Assembly (NCBI GenBank): GCA_023853785.1
Contig: JAJIRX010000151.1
Coordinates: 27,992-91,991, forward strand
Length of the DNA stretch: 64,000 nt
DNA from: Psilocybe azurescens
Taxonomy: Eukaryota; Basidiomycota; Agaricomycetes; Agaricales; Agrocybaceae
Direction: 5' to 3'
In this document: piece by piece, positions 40,165 through 52,020 of the stretch
Position numbering within the stretch: the stretch's first letter is position 1
Layout: every line of letters starts with the position of its first letter
Notes under the pieces: model-generated
What the model was told of the DNA's origin: nothing
Seen by the model: only the letters and a program-made list of their open reading frames with translations
Database searches by the model: none
Made by a program: the position numbers and the translations under genes

Positions 40165-42918
40165 ATGACCGACGTAGCTCCCCACCCGCATACAACGCAC
40201 CGCCCTCCCGTAAATCTACTCTTCGCGAGAATGCTGCTGGGGACCTAGCCCAGCTTCCTACATACACCCCCCATCGACGTTCGTGATAGGGGTACTACTA
40301 CCCGCCATTGGTCGGGCTACCCGAGATCAAAGGCCACTTAGCACTCTTGCGTGCCTTTGCGGAGCTGAAGAAGCGTGTCGAGTCCATGGCCGTGGATGAT
40401 GTTGGTGTGCCGCATGTGCCTGGGAATAGGGAGCAGAAGTGGGCTTGGGCTGTAGGGTTGGCGGTTGAACGGTAAGCGTGCTCTAAATCATTGCTACATG
40501 TTAGAACGACTCACAAAGATTTCTATTTTGGACGTCCACAGCTTCGACGTTTGGTGCAGAGCACTCACTCCCAATGATGCGAAGGAAGCCGCATCTGTAG
40601 TCTTGCCTCCTTTAGACGTTATCATGGTAAGTATATACATTATATAAAAAGCAATACAAAGCACTGATTGTGATCATCCCAATGAACTAGGTCTGGCATG
40701 CGTACATGCTTAATCCACGGTACGTCTAGCGCCGTTTTTGAGCACTTGGGAAATACCGACACAAGCTCGATCACACCGCGACACAGCTGGTACGCAGAGG
40801 ACTGCATGCGGATCCCTGCTTGCAAAAACCTGAAGAGACTGGAACCGGCCTTCAGAGAGCTGCTGCTCGATCCATCGTCAATTCTCTCAGACTCTCCTGC
40901 AAAGCCCCGAGTTGATCACTGGCAACAAGGCACCAAGCTCGGATTTAATATCCTGGAGGAGATGCAGAACATGATTAGGAAAACGATATCGTGTCCTATG
41001 TGCGATGCAGCCATCGACGTCGGTGTGTATTGCTTTTGTGTCAATGTTCTCCCATATATTGTGGCGTAATCAAGGACTTGTATTTAGACTATATGAACCA
41101 ACAAGGAACGGGATACTTGCAACAGAAATTCAGCACCGCGTGTGTCAAAGAGGGCTGCACTTTTGGGGAAATAAACAAGGAGAAGCTGGCCCTTGGAAAG
41201 CTCGCTCGCGACCTCGCAATGAACATCTCGGAGAACCCTGCAGACCACCTCGCGTAAGCCCATCCCCCACCCCATCAAATATACACTAGTATCACCGAAG
41301 TCCGAAGCCTTATTCATGATTTCATCCCGCAGTGGAACCCTTCTCACGTCCTCTTCCGCCGACGTGGAGAAGGGCAAGAAGATAAAAGATACTGCATTGG
41401 GAGATCGTACATGCCTCTGATAAAAATCCGTCGCAAACCAAGTACACGTACGGAAGTCGTGAGCTGTACCTTGCGATAATGAAATTCTCTAAATACTCTC
41501 TCGCACCGCTGAGGGTACAAATGGGATTCCCGTATCAACCTCTTCTGTAAGTATCTCTATTGCCATGCATGGTACAATGACTTATTGGATCGTAGAGTGA
41601 GTAGAATCATGAGCGCCTATAGCGATGACAAGGTGTATTCGGTTGAGCTTGTTGGGGCGGTGAGTGTTATCGAAGAGCTTCAGAAATCGTGATTGAAAAA
41701 GTGCAGGTTCTTCGCCAGGGCTCCTTTGTTGGAAAAATGTATGACCTTGGCTGGACAGCGCCCGGATTCTTCGACGGTTCTGGCGATGAACTAGCGCTGC
41801 AACATGCGTTGGCTAGATATCACGCGTGCGTTTATTCCCTTAGTCTGATACTGTAGCCTCAAATTTGTCTGTCATTACGCGCAGATTCTTGGACCTGATG
41901 TCCTCATCTCCCGCTTCTTTCTTCGTGCCGACTTTGGATATCGACCTGGTCTGGCACACCCACCAACTGTGTCCAGAGAAGTATGAACAAGATTGCAAGA
42001 AACATCTCGCCAAGTTCATAGACCAGTGCGTTTCCCGTCTTCTTTTCATACATCATTATCTGCTTGCTAACCAACAATCAAGCGACGATAAAGTCGAAGG
42101 AATAAGACTATCGTCCGCGTTCGACATCACCTGTCGTGCCTGGAAAGAGCGATTCAGCGTGCGATACACCCACTGTGGCTGTCCCATTCCCGGAGACACC
42201 ATAGGCCAGCGTCTATCGCGTATGGTGGGGATGTACTCGCAGTCTCCGGCGGCACCTCCTTCCATCTCACGCCATTCAACCGCCCGGATCTCCTTTCTGC
42301 TACGCACCCCAGCGACCACAACGCCGTGCGCTTCGTGGCGAAGGATAAACGAGCACACAAGGTTGCGACGCAGAGGTACGAGAATCTAGCTAAGAAGAAG
42401 CAGAAAGAGCGCGAGAGGGCCGTGAAAAGGAAGCTCAAACGTCGTCTCGGAGTGTAGATGGCACGTACAAGGGCAGCGCAGACGAGAAAGGGGAGAAGCT
42501 TGACTGTGTCCACGGCCGCGATCTGCCCGGGGCAGGGCCTCGAACTCGCGTTATGCGCACGATACCATCCCCTTCTTGGTCCCTGTCCCGATGTATTACT
42601 ATGGAGGTGCGCTGCCCATTGGTGCGGCATGCGTCGCCGCAGGGGGTTTCACAGCCAACAACGCCGGAGGGTGAGCATTAACTAATCTAGTTCCCATGAG
42701 CGGTCGCTCATCCGTCCGTTTCTAGTGTAGCAGCGGATGCGGCGCTGGAGGATGTGGAGGAGGCGCTGGAGGTGAGTGTGGCGGAGGGGTTCAACTGGTA
42801 AGAGTTTCTCATAGTATCCAGAGCTGTTCATGTACATAGGCTTATTGCTTTCTATTTCAGGGGAGCTGCTGATTGCGGCGGCGGCGGAGGATGCGGAGGT
42901 GGCTGCGGAGGTGGTTGA
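40165..42918 (+). CDS. GRDP-like (DUF1399) protein, copy C
   Basis: It starts MTDVAP with a degenerate Pro-rich leader, then PLVGLPEIKGHLALLRAFAE, FDVWCRALTPNDAKEA, PPLDVIMVW, WYAEDCMRIPACKNLKRLEP and SCPMCDAAIDVG. GTGYLQQKFSTACVKEGCTF, FFVPTLDIDLVWHTHQL (41920-41970) and YTHCGCPIPGDTIGQRLSRM follow. The tail is Gly/Cys-rich, ending GGGGGCGGGCGGG then TGA. It has the most breaks of the four paralogs: near 40183, C6 at 40267-40272, near 41395-41410, near 42258 and a G run at 42666-42668. One base at each heals the frame. Copies C and D are each other's closest relatives by arrangement and leader sequence. Either an error-rich gene or a decaying duplicate. Confidence 0.68.
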
Positions 42919-43385
42919 CGATGGCCACTTATTAGTGGCCAACTCAAACTTTCTTTCTGAATTTCGGTATATTCTGCTGGGCTTGACTTGTAAACTTTGC
43001 ACAGGCACATATCTGAAAATGAAATGACAGAGACGATCGTCCGCAGAATGAAGAGGAGAAGCAACTCAAGGACATTGTGGCATCGTTACAAGTAAAAATG
43101 ATCCGTGCGACACTGCGTTGCCCAACATGCTTTTGAAGGTCCGTGCGCAAACCCCGCAGGAACGCGGCGCGGCCAGTTACAACTTCAACGTCATGCTACA
43201 AACAATCAGGAATCCCTTCTGCCAGGTATCCTTAACATGTTCACAAACGTCCATACATCGACTTTGAGTTATGTTATCTCTTGCGCAAAGACCGGGCTTC
43301 ATACCACGACGGCGTTGCTCTGATAAGCACACTTCAGCTTATTACCTTCTATCGTTAAACTGAACATACAAAAGATCAACTCAAA
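42919..43385. other. Intergenic, 3' of GRDP C
   Basis: 3' flank of GRDP C. No gene recognised. Confidence 0.3.
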
Positions 43386-43808
43386 ATGACTCTGGACCTA
43401 CCCCTCCAGGAAACCGGATTCTCTTTGCATGGATACAATGACTGTTTACTCGGAGTCGCAGTCAAAGTCGCAGTCACAGAAATCTCAAACACATTTGGCC
43501 CCTCGGACTCTGAGATTGCCTCCGGATCTTTGCGTCTGGCAAAAACGTCACCGCCTCAGCCAAAGGAATTAGAGGTCGTATACTTGGATGGTCTCACAGA
43601 GCACTTAGTCAACGCGTGTTACAGAAATTCTATTGATATCCCTTTTCAAGTTTCGTCTATTCAGTTCCTGCGTCTAGCGACGACAGAACAAGGACGCCCA
43701 GACTCATCACATCACTTCCTGCTTCTGCGCATCCACTGTGCCTGTGTCTTCTGTCAAGGTAGACTATTGCCGGTAAATATTTATTCCTTCAAGTTTAGCG
43801 CCTATTAA
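43386..43808 (+). CDS. Hypothetical 140-codon ORF
   Basis: An uninterrupted frame from ATG (context AAAATGA) beginning MTLDLPLQETGFSLHGYND. It contains KVAVTEISNTFGPSDSEIAS, KELEVVYLDGLTEHLV and a C-terminal HCACVFCQG. I know no matching family. It stands alone between two GRDP genes. The frame could be chance or one exon of a larger gene (a GT donor lies near 43758). Confidence 0.3.
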   Translation: MTLDLPLQETGFSLHGYNDCLLGVAVKVAVTEISNTFGPSDSEIASGSLRLAKTSPPQPKELEVVYLDGLTEHLVNACYRNSIDIPFQVSSIQFLRLATTEQGRPDSSHHFLLLRIHCACVFCQGRLLPVNIYSFKFSAY

Positions 43809-44691
43809 AACTTCCATGTAAATATTTTCTGGGCCACGTATGACGATATGACGAAAGCATCATCGAACACACTCTACCTGCGCCTACATGGAAAGACTTC
43901 GGGGACCTTACCCAGACTGGTAGATTTCCTAAATTGTCCATAATTAAGTTCAATGCAACACTGAACTACTATTCCCGTTCCCTTGTCGAAGAAAATTTGT
44001 GATGAAATAGCTCGAAGGCTGCTTCCGTTGATAACATGGAATTAGATCCACGTGGATATGAAAATAAAGACCAAGGTGACTACGAAGATGCATTAGGTCG
44101 TACGAGATACCAGGTCTGGAACTATTTGGTGCACACATTAACTGAGTAAACCAAAATATGCAGTCACACTAACTCAAGCATTCAATCCTGGTGTTCAATA
44201 TGGCTGACTCAGCATACAAATGATGTTCAGTAGTTATGTGCAAGATAAATTATATGTACATAGAGGTCAGACAGTATTCTACTACGACAGTGATATCAGT
44301 AATTATAATCACGTGCAACTCAATGAGGCCTGCTCGGTGGATAAGCTTGTGAGTTGCGTGCCTGACGGTAATACGTGAACTATTTTTAGAACACCATAAA
44401 TGCCCAGCGATGTTGATAGGCATCGTGCCATTTTTCTTACTTAGTACCCAACCCAAACAATACTTTGACCTCGCGCCCAAACCCAACAGAGCGCATATGT
44501 ACTGTCTTCAACCAACGCTTCTGTATCATCACCGCACAGTCTGATTTGTACTCCAAACCCTCAGGAAACCAAGGGCTACTACGGGAGGGAGTGTTGCCAA
44601 TGCCAGAATTATCCCTGAACAGCCTTCCAAAGCTGTGTACCTGTCCGCCTAACTCTGTCCCACACACCCCCAAAGAGCAGGGAATTTATGG
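43809..44691. other. Intergenic, upstream of GRDP D
   Basis: No gene or RNA recognised. Confidence 0.3.
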
Positions 44692-44699
44692 TATATATA
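44692..44699 (+). promoter_or_regulatory. TATA box of GRDP copy D
   Basis: TATATATA, about 50 nt before the ATG of copy D. Confidence 0.55.
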
Positions 44700-44746
44700 G
44701 ACGAAGGGAGTTCGGAGCTTCCTCATATCTGAATCTTCCCTTCAAC

Positions 44747-47472
44747 ATGACTGACGAGGTTCCTCCTCCCACATACAACGCATTTTCGTCCGACAGAACT
44801 GCTAGTGGTGGTGGAAATGTTGCAAATGCTCCTCCGCCTCCTGATTACACTCCCCATCAAAGTTCGTGATTGGGTCTACCATCACCACTGAGCCATTGGT
44901 TGGTTTGCCCGAGATTAAAGGCCATTTGGCACTCTTGCATAACTTTGCAGAGCTGAAGAAGCAAGTCGAAACAATGACTGTTAGTGTGCCATACGTGCCT
45001 ACGGATGCAGAACGAAAGTGGACATGGTTTGTAGGGTTGGCCGTCGAACGGTAAGCACGAGGTAACCAAGACTTACATATATCAAACTCACTTGCCCACA
45101 CAGCTTCGACGTCTGGTGCAGAACTCTCAGGGCAGATGATGCCAGGGCATTACCATCTACAGTCATTCCTCCTATAGACGTCATCATGGCAAGTATTAAT
45201 ATTCGTTATAGAAAACTCGCATTGGCTGAGGTCCCGCTTAGGTCTGGCATTCGTACATGCTTAATCCACGGTATGTCTGGACCTTGGTGAAATTTGGCCT
45301 TCATTAAACCTCAAATCCAGCTGGTATGCAGAGGACTGCATGCGCATAGCTGAATGTAAAAATCTCAAGAGCATGGAGCCGACATTCAGAAAGCTTCTGG
45401 TTGAACCATGGTCTATACTTTCAGACCCTCCTACTGAGCCTCGAGTCGATCATTGGCATCGACGCACCAAACTAGGGTTTAATCTATTTGAAGAAGTTGG
45501 AAGTATGACTAGGAAGGCTATAGTATGTCCTATGTGCAGTAATCGCATTGGTGTCGGTGCGTCAATTGTATCAGTTCAGGCGCTACATAAAATCTTACAA
45601 TAACTCAGATTATATGAACCATGAAGGAACAGGATACTTTCAACAGAAGTTCAGCATTCGTTGTGAGAAGCAAAGTTGCACCCTCGGTGAAATAACCAAG
45701 GAGAAGCTGGCTCTCGCAAAACTTACTCGCGATCTCGCAACGAAGAATACTGGAAACCCGGAAGATAGTCTTGCGTAAGCTCACCCTTTTATTCACGCCA
45801 GCATCTTATACGATACGTATGTCCAGCGGATCTCTTTTCACGTCCTCTCCGTCCGACGTGGAGAAAGGCAAAAAGGTCAAGAAGCTAGTTTGCGATAGTA
45901 TCAAGTCGTCCGATAAAAATTCTCCGCTAAAAAGTATGCGTATGGAAGTCACGAGTACCATCGTGAATTGCACCTCGCGATCATGGAACTTTGCAAATAC
46001 TCTCTCGGGACGCTAAAGATCCGAATGGGATTTTCGTATCAGCCTCGTCTGTAAGCTCAGAACTCACGATCACTGCCAAAGAATGACTTATTGTATCACA
46101 GAGTGAGTAGAATTATGAGTGCTTATAACGACGACAGAATCTACTCCGTCGAACTTGTTGGAGCGGTGAGTTTCTACGAGGCTTTCAGAGCTTATGCATT
46201 GGCACTTAGAAAAATGAAATGTGCAGGTTCTTCGTCAGGGCTCCTTTGTTGGCAAGATGTACGATCTCGGATGGACAGCGCCTGGATTCTTCGATGGCCC
46301 CAGCGACGAATTAGCACTTCAACATGCGTTGGCTAGATATCACGCGTACATCCATTTCCTTCTGCTATATTCGCCAAGTATCCTAACACATTGGCAGATT
46401 CTTGGATCTCATGTCGTCCTCCCCAGCTTCCTTTTCGTACCGACTCTGGACATCGACCTTGTGTGGCATACGCACCAGCTATGCCCAGAGAAATACGAGC
46501 TCGATTGCAAGAAGCATCTTGGAAGGTTCATTGATCAGTATGTCCCATGTTTATACTGTTTGATCTCAAAATCTGCTTGCTGAGCAAAATTCAGCGACGA
46601 CAAGGTCGAAGGACTAAGGCTATCCTCTGCATTTGACATCACCTGCCGTGCCTGGAAAGAACGATTCAACGTCCAATACACTCACTGTGGGTGCCCTATT
46701 CCCGGAGACACTATAGGCCAGCGTCTATCGCGCATGGTTGGGATTTACTCTCAACACGCCGAACCCCTTCCCATCTCATGCCATTTGACCGCCCGGATCT
46801 CCTTTCCGCCACACACCCAAGCGACCACAACGCTGTCCGTTTCGTTGCACAGAACGAGCGTGCCCATAGGACCACGACGCTGAGGTACGAAAACCTGGCC
46901 AAGAAGAAGCAGAAGGAGCGAGAGAAGGCAGCCAAGAAGGAGGCCAAAGCATTGTTTCGCGGAGTGGACGGGAGACTTGGATCAGAGATGAATGGCGTGA
47001 ACTATGTACAACGCCGCGACCAGCCTGCGGGCGCCCAGAACAGGTCCTCTGCTTCTCGTTACGCGCACGACGCTACTCCCTTCTTAGTTCCTGTTCCAAT
47101 ATTCTTTGGAGGCGGGCTGCCCATTGGTGTAGCTGCATGTGTCGCTGCAGGGGGACTGACAGCCAGTTCTGCTGGAGGGGTGAGCTTTCCATTTCAATCA
47201 TAGAGTGGTCACTGATCCTTCTAATGTCTAGTGCGGAGGCTGTGGAAGTGCAGCTGGATGTGGAGGAGGTCCCTGTTAGTCATCCTCCTTGTATAAACAA
47301 CTTACCTTATATGCTTACCGCCATTTACAGCCGGCGGAGGATGTGGTGGAAGTGGAAGTGGTGGCGGATGCGGGGAGGTGGTGGATGCGGAGGTGGTGGT
47401 GGTGGTGGTGGTGGTGGTGGTGGATGTGGAGGAGGAGGGGATGTGGAGGAGGAGGGGATGTGGGGAGGTTAA
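44747..47472 (+). CDS. GRDP-like (DUF1399) protein, copy D
   Basis: It starts MTDEVPPPTYNAFSSD; the C4 run at 44852-44855 must be C5 to join the leader to PPSKFVIG. Core motifs in order are EIKGHLALLHNFAELKKQVE, ERKWTWFVGLAVER, WYAEDCMRIAECKNLKSMEP, VCPMCSNRIGVG, GTGYFQQKFSIRCEKQSCTL, PTLDIDLVWHTHQL (46438-46480), YTHCGCPIPG and RPDLLSATHPSDHNAVRFVA. A basic KKKQKEREKAAKKEAKA helix follows, then a hydrophobic GGGLPIGVAACVAAGG segment. The tail is a Gly/Cys array ending in a (GGT)n microsatellite (47390-47425). Further breaks lie at A5 45929-45933, C4 46764-46767 and within the Gly tail near 47374. The final frame is uncertain because of the triplet run. Confidence 0.72.
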
Positions 47473-47716
47473 TCTTTGGCGTGAATATATAGCATATGTT
47501 CCTCGTATATAAGATATCATTTTTTTATCTGCCTGTACATTAATATTAAGATGGTGTAAACCAAATATATTTCGCAATATCAAGAGATAATCCTGTGAAC
47601 TAGAAAGCGTTTCCGGAAAATAGCAAACATATGGGCAACCTAGTAGTAGCAAACTACTGCCATAAAGCATGATGTAATACTGTCCGCACGGCTCAGGAAG
47701 TGGATACTAGAAACAT

Positions 47717-48990
47717 TTAGGGAATGTTCCTTCCATACGACATGTCAAGGGCAGAAGAATCCACATTTTCCTTGTCTTCGCCATCATGTCGCGCGTCATA
47801 CCCTAGTACAGATTTGGATCTCTTCCGGGAACTAATTGAGGGAGGGAAGCGCGAAGCTGCCATCACGGCCTGCGAGAAGGAAGAGTCTCCGGTACTCGAG
47901 GAGCCAGACCTGTTGGCTTTACTAATGATAGAGCCGGGAATAGGCGATAACTTGGGGCCGTTCCAAAGAGCATTAGACGGTGCCATAAAAGGATTACAGG
48001 GCGGTGCGAAGCGAGTGTTGTTCGAATCAAACTGGAGAACAGGCGCTCCTTCTCCAAGGTCTTTATCGATGGGTTTCTCGGATTGATTGGTTTCGGTGAT
48101 AGTTTTTCCACTCCAGGAGGTTTCGGAGACACCTTCAGCACGAACTGGGGCATTCCTGGGCGTGATCGGCGGGAATGATGTTATAGGAGAAAAAAGATGG
48201 TGAGGGTGATACAGGAGAATGTTGGATATGGCCACGATACTGTCTCTCGAGGTGCTCTTTGTGGGCTGGGGTTGGTGACGGGGGCGGTGGAGGCAAATGA
48301 AAGGGTATATACGTCGCCGCTTTGTCGGAAGTATGCGCCAGAGGAGGGGAGGTCAAGTAATGGCTGTCTAACTCCAAGGAGGTGTCATTGACATTCGACA
48401 TGGAAGATAAGGAATTGCTGGGAAGAGAAAACATGTTGCTCTAGAAAGTCAATGAATATCATATCACGAGATGGAAGGAACAGGTAGATATCATACATTG
48501 CTTTCCGAATCCATTTTCTTGTGCTGACGTCTCGTCGCCGCGATCTCGAGACCGTGCTTGCTACCGCTGTTACTGTCCAACCTAACCTTTTCACCCACTC
48601 CAACCGCGGCATGGTCCGTCTTTACCAATGTGTCTGAAGTTCCAAGGTCCTGCCAAGTCACACGATCTCGTCCGACAGGAATAGCAGGGAGAGACATCCC
48701 AGCCTCCATCTTCTTCCTGGACGAATGGTAGCAGCTGTAAATAGCATACGCGATCACAGTGGTGACGGCAAGCACGATAAATGCAAAAGCAAGATAAGCC
48801 CAGACGCTAAGATGTTTGAACGGCTTTGGTTCCAGTGTGTGGAGGCGCGACTTTTGGATGGTAGGATCCAGGGGAGGAGGGTGTTGTTACCGGACGAAGT
48901 AAGGAATGTGCGAAGATTGAAACGAAGTACGTGAAAGGGTACTGGGGATTCTCCTGCTTCCGTGTCCACGAGCATGGTGCTAGGAGCCAT
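47717..48990 (-). CDS. Single-pass membrane protein with Ser/Pro-rich cytoplasmic tail
   Basis: It begins MAPSTMLVDTEAGESPVPFH. After a G4 run (48871-48874; C5 needed on the coding strand) the frame joins LDPTIQKSRLHTLEPKPFKH to one strong transmembrane helix (VWAYLAFAFIVLAVTTVIAY). That is followed by the stop-transfer-like YHSSRKKMEAG. The tail is Ser/Pro/Lys-rich (SSMSNVNDTSLELDSHYL, LPPPPPSPTPAH, SSISSRKRSKSVLG) and ends GRNIP. A second break lies in A6 at 48190-48195. Basidiomycetes have many such proteins, with a short or beta-rich lumenal part and a disordered tail, but none of known function is clearly matched. The true N-terminus, including a signal peptide, may lie in an upstream exon. 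Confidence 0.6.
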
Positions 48991-49737
48991 GTTATGGCAA
49001 AGTAGAGCTGCGCCTTTCAGGTGAACCAGAAGCTGTATGGCAGAGGCCGGAGGCCGTCTTCAGGAAGAGACAAAAGCAACGGGCATCCCTGACCCAACAC
49101 AGTTTAACTGAAGAGAGAATGCAAGCGGGGAGAATGGACCAACCGCATCGATTTTTGAGGGCATTAAGAATGTGGCTGGCAGGATGGAACCATTCGCAAC
49201 CGTCAGACTAACTGGCACTAGAGTAGTGCGTTTGGTCCCAGCCTAGTTCCATTTATATAACGGGCCTAGCGATGCCCTTTGGTACAACAGCCGAATACAG
49301 AAGAATGATCCGATTCGACGATTCGGAGGCCACGACTTTTGGACAACAGATTCGCTTGATTTCTTTATAGTGCGCTCGCTAGCGTTCAACACCATATTGC
49401 TTTGAAGATTCAGATAGGAGCCAGCTGTCTGTCTGTGGCTTGAAAATGGAGAGGAAGTCCACATGTGCACTCACAAAGATGACTATGTTGACGCCATATT
49501 GACGACTTCCCCTTGCACAAATGGAATTACCGCTGTAGACTAATCTCAATCATCGAAACATTGCTATGTATACAGTCTTGAAGCTCTTTATGCGAAACAC
49601 CTCCTAGCATAAAACAGCCCAAAAACTGTGAAATCGAGTCACAAGCGATCCAAAATCCAGGATATAGGATTTGCACCAATATACCAATAATATGAAGCGG
49701 TGAAGAATTGGTAAAAAATAATGAAGATAAAACATAT
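48991..49737. other. Intergenic, membrane-protein gene to tRNA-Leu
   Basis: Promoter side of the membrane-protein gene. No other gene recognised. Confidence 0.3.
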
Positions 49738-49831
49738 TGACAACAGAGGGATTCGAACCCTCGCCCTTTCGGACCAGATTACTTACTCATAAGCCTGATT
49801 CTGGCGCCTTAGACCACTCGGCCATATTGCC
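49738..49831 (-). tRNA. tRNA-Leu (CAG) with intron
   Basis: Minus strand. The acceptor stem GGCAATA pairs with TGTTGTC. The D-arm starts TGGCCGAGTGGTCTAAGGCG, typical of Leu. The anticodon stem CCAGA/TCTGG encloses loop AT-CAG-G, with an intron of about 14 nt after position 37. A long variable arm and the T-arm GAGGGTTCGAATCCCTC are present. The anticodon CAG reads Leu CUG. Confidence 0.9.
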
Positions 49832-51090
49832 ATATGCGTATGTTTTACCAATGTGCATACAACAATATTATGATTAAATTAGTAGAAAATACGGAAGCGC
49901 GTGCAATTCTCTCCAGAGAACGACCAACGAACGCGTTTGCTCATCCCCAAGAAATCACAATCGCCATCGGGCCTAACAATCTTACGACGGTGTCAGGTGC
50001 AAACACGATTCGAACCGACAACTAGAAACTACTGGAGTTCTTGTTCGGCTGTGTCTGTGCACTGCTAAATGATTCTAGGGTGACGTTCGGTCCTTGAAGA
50101 GTCTGACGCTCAAATAAACCCAGGCGTCCACTAGCGCTAAAGGCTCTATGTTCGTTGCGCATTGACCGAGTTTGACGTAGTCCATATATGAGTGTAAATG
50201 TCAAAGTATCTGGTCTCGAGTACGATTGAGCATGGGATTCATGAATAACCGGCGAAATAACTGCAGGCTAAGTATTCAATGACCATTGTTCTTTCGGTCA
50301 TTCTGACACCCAATTCTTGTCTGCGAGTAATTACAACAATACGGATTTGTGCTAGGATTTAAGCGTAAGTTATGAGAATGCTCTGAGTTCTTGCGTATTA
50401 GGTATTGAACCAAGTTGGTATGGCGACTGCGAATACATCGCATTGGAGGAGGGCGGATTTAGAGCGACAGGCCCGAACATGTCTGGAAGAAATCAAGTCT
50501 CGCTTTTATATAGTACCCATGGGGCAACTTGCAAATATATCCGGAAGCCATATCTCAGGCGACCGTGTGCACGATGCTAGCATTTCTGAGAAGCGGCAAT
50601 ATTCTCACCTGGTCGGACTTTACCTTGACCCGCTATGTGTCCAAGTTCAATGACGTATCGATATCCCTCCTGCAGCTATCATAATAACTTCTGCACAATC
50701 TTCCTCTTCTTTTCTGAAAGAAAGATGACGCTCTCTAATCTTAAATTCCTCTCGAACTCTGCCCGCTGAGGAGCGTCTCTTGTTGTATCGGCGGTTAGGA
50801 CATAAATGATCGCGAAGGTCAATACGTTTAATACTTACATGCCCATAGGCTTAGAACCTACCCAATGGAGTCCTGGGAATACCCATGAACATCGAACTTC
50901 CGATGACAATGAGAGTGATAATAGTCAAATGATGCTAATAACGCTGTAACCGGATTGTCAATTGGCACATTGATGTGTAAATCCATAGAAGTATCAAGTC
51001 TCAAGAGTTCTACGTATACCGCATTCCCTGTGACCTGCACCCAGGGTCGCGCCCGGTTGGGCATGTGCTTAGGTCATTTTCACACAACAA
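49832..51090. other. Intergenic
   Basis: About 1.2 kb with no recognised gene. The small open frames carry no family motif. Confidence 0.3.
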
Positions 51091-51261
51091 GTATCTACGT
51101 TTACCTCTCCCAGTGAACAACTATCCCATGGAAACCCTGACTGTCAAGCCTCCCAAAATAGAAGCGGCTGCATGCCGAATCATTCCCCGACGTTTGTAAG
51201 CATCGAGACTTCAGATACCTTTCGAAATTTGAAATTCCTTCTCGCTTAAATATTGTCGGTA

Positions 51262-51771
51262 GGGGTACACACTAACCATATGTTCGTATCGCAAGATGGC
51301 TATCCAGTAAGGCAAAGATGCAGCGGACTCTCCTGTGGCCTTCAGACTCGGGGAGTGACCAGCATTGTCGTCGGGGACCTCACGGAAGAGTGGTATCTTT
51401 ATTCCATTGCCTATCCTATCAATGGCCCTGCAGATATATTGCCGAATCTGGAACGATATTTCCCGACTAGCGTTGCTGAGGGTTTTTTGAAGGCTTTTCC
51501 CCAGCTTCCACCACAAGCTGGAGCAAAAGAGAGCACCAGATTATACGGAGATATCATGAGCTGCGGCCAGGTTCATCTTCCTGTGCCGCTGCTTGCAAAA
51601 GACTTGGAAGCACAGGGATACCCAGTCATGAGATATGAGATACGTTGGACGCCTGAGCAGTATCGACCATTTGGCGAGTCCTATTTTGTAGCCTGAGAAA
51701 ATGACTTGCTGACAAGATCTAAAGGATATGTAACCCATGGGTGCGATCGCCTCTTGTATTTATTATAGTGG
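51262..51771 (+). pseudogene. Type-B carboxylesterase-like C-terminal fragment
   Basis: The reading frame contains TSIVVGDLTEEWYLYSIAYP, NLERYFP, YGDIMSCGQVHLPVPLLAKD and GYPVMRYEIRWTPEQYRPF. After a 51-nt intron with a GC donor (51674-51724) it continues GYVTHGCDRLLYLL. This is the C-terminal part of a fungal carboxylesterase-like alpha/beta hydrolase. The N-terminal two thirds, including the GESAG-type nucleophile, are absent, and the right end stops soon after the VTHG region. It lies inside the inverted-repeat composite. The kept intron shows it came from genomic DNA and not from an mRNA copy. Confidence 0.55.
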
Positions 51772-51848
51772 TGGCGGAAAGAAAGGACAAACAACATTTG
51801 CCCCGTGCGGTCGGGTCTAATGAAAATATTTAAGTCGAAGGAATTTCA

Positions 51849-52020
51849 AACTCGAAAGAGCGGACGAAGTCCGCTATTACCAGCCGAAGGAATTGTACTA
51901 CGGCATGATATTTAGTATTTATTACAAATTGCCAACAGGAGTCCTGAAAATTTTTATCTATATGTATATGTATATGGTGTTTATTTACATCTATGTACTA
52001 GATTGCAACTAACGAATTTC
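51849..52020 (-). repeat. Dispersed repeat, copy 2 (inverted copy of 18549-18710)
   Basis: Reverse-complement match to 18549-18710, about 10 nt longer because of an extra TATG/TATA tract at 51960-51975. A GAATTTCAAA sequence lies just outside one end (51841-51850) and at the other end (52014-52023). This would fit a duplicated target if the segment inserted into the left arm of the inverted repeat. Confidence 0.7.

Noticed and set aside
44805..44892. A short intron in the GRDP D leader (for example 44819-44862) to explain its frame break
   Set aside because: It lacks a good donor, and copies A and C have breaks at C runs in the same leader without possible introns. A missing C explains all three.
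42230..46790. Programmed -1 frameshifting in GRDP C and D, which break at the same spot after RLSRMVG
   Set aside because: One added C in each short run restores the frame seen in copies A and B, and dozens of similar run-length breaks occur in unrelated genes. No slippery heptamer or following structure is evident.
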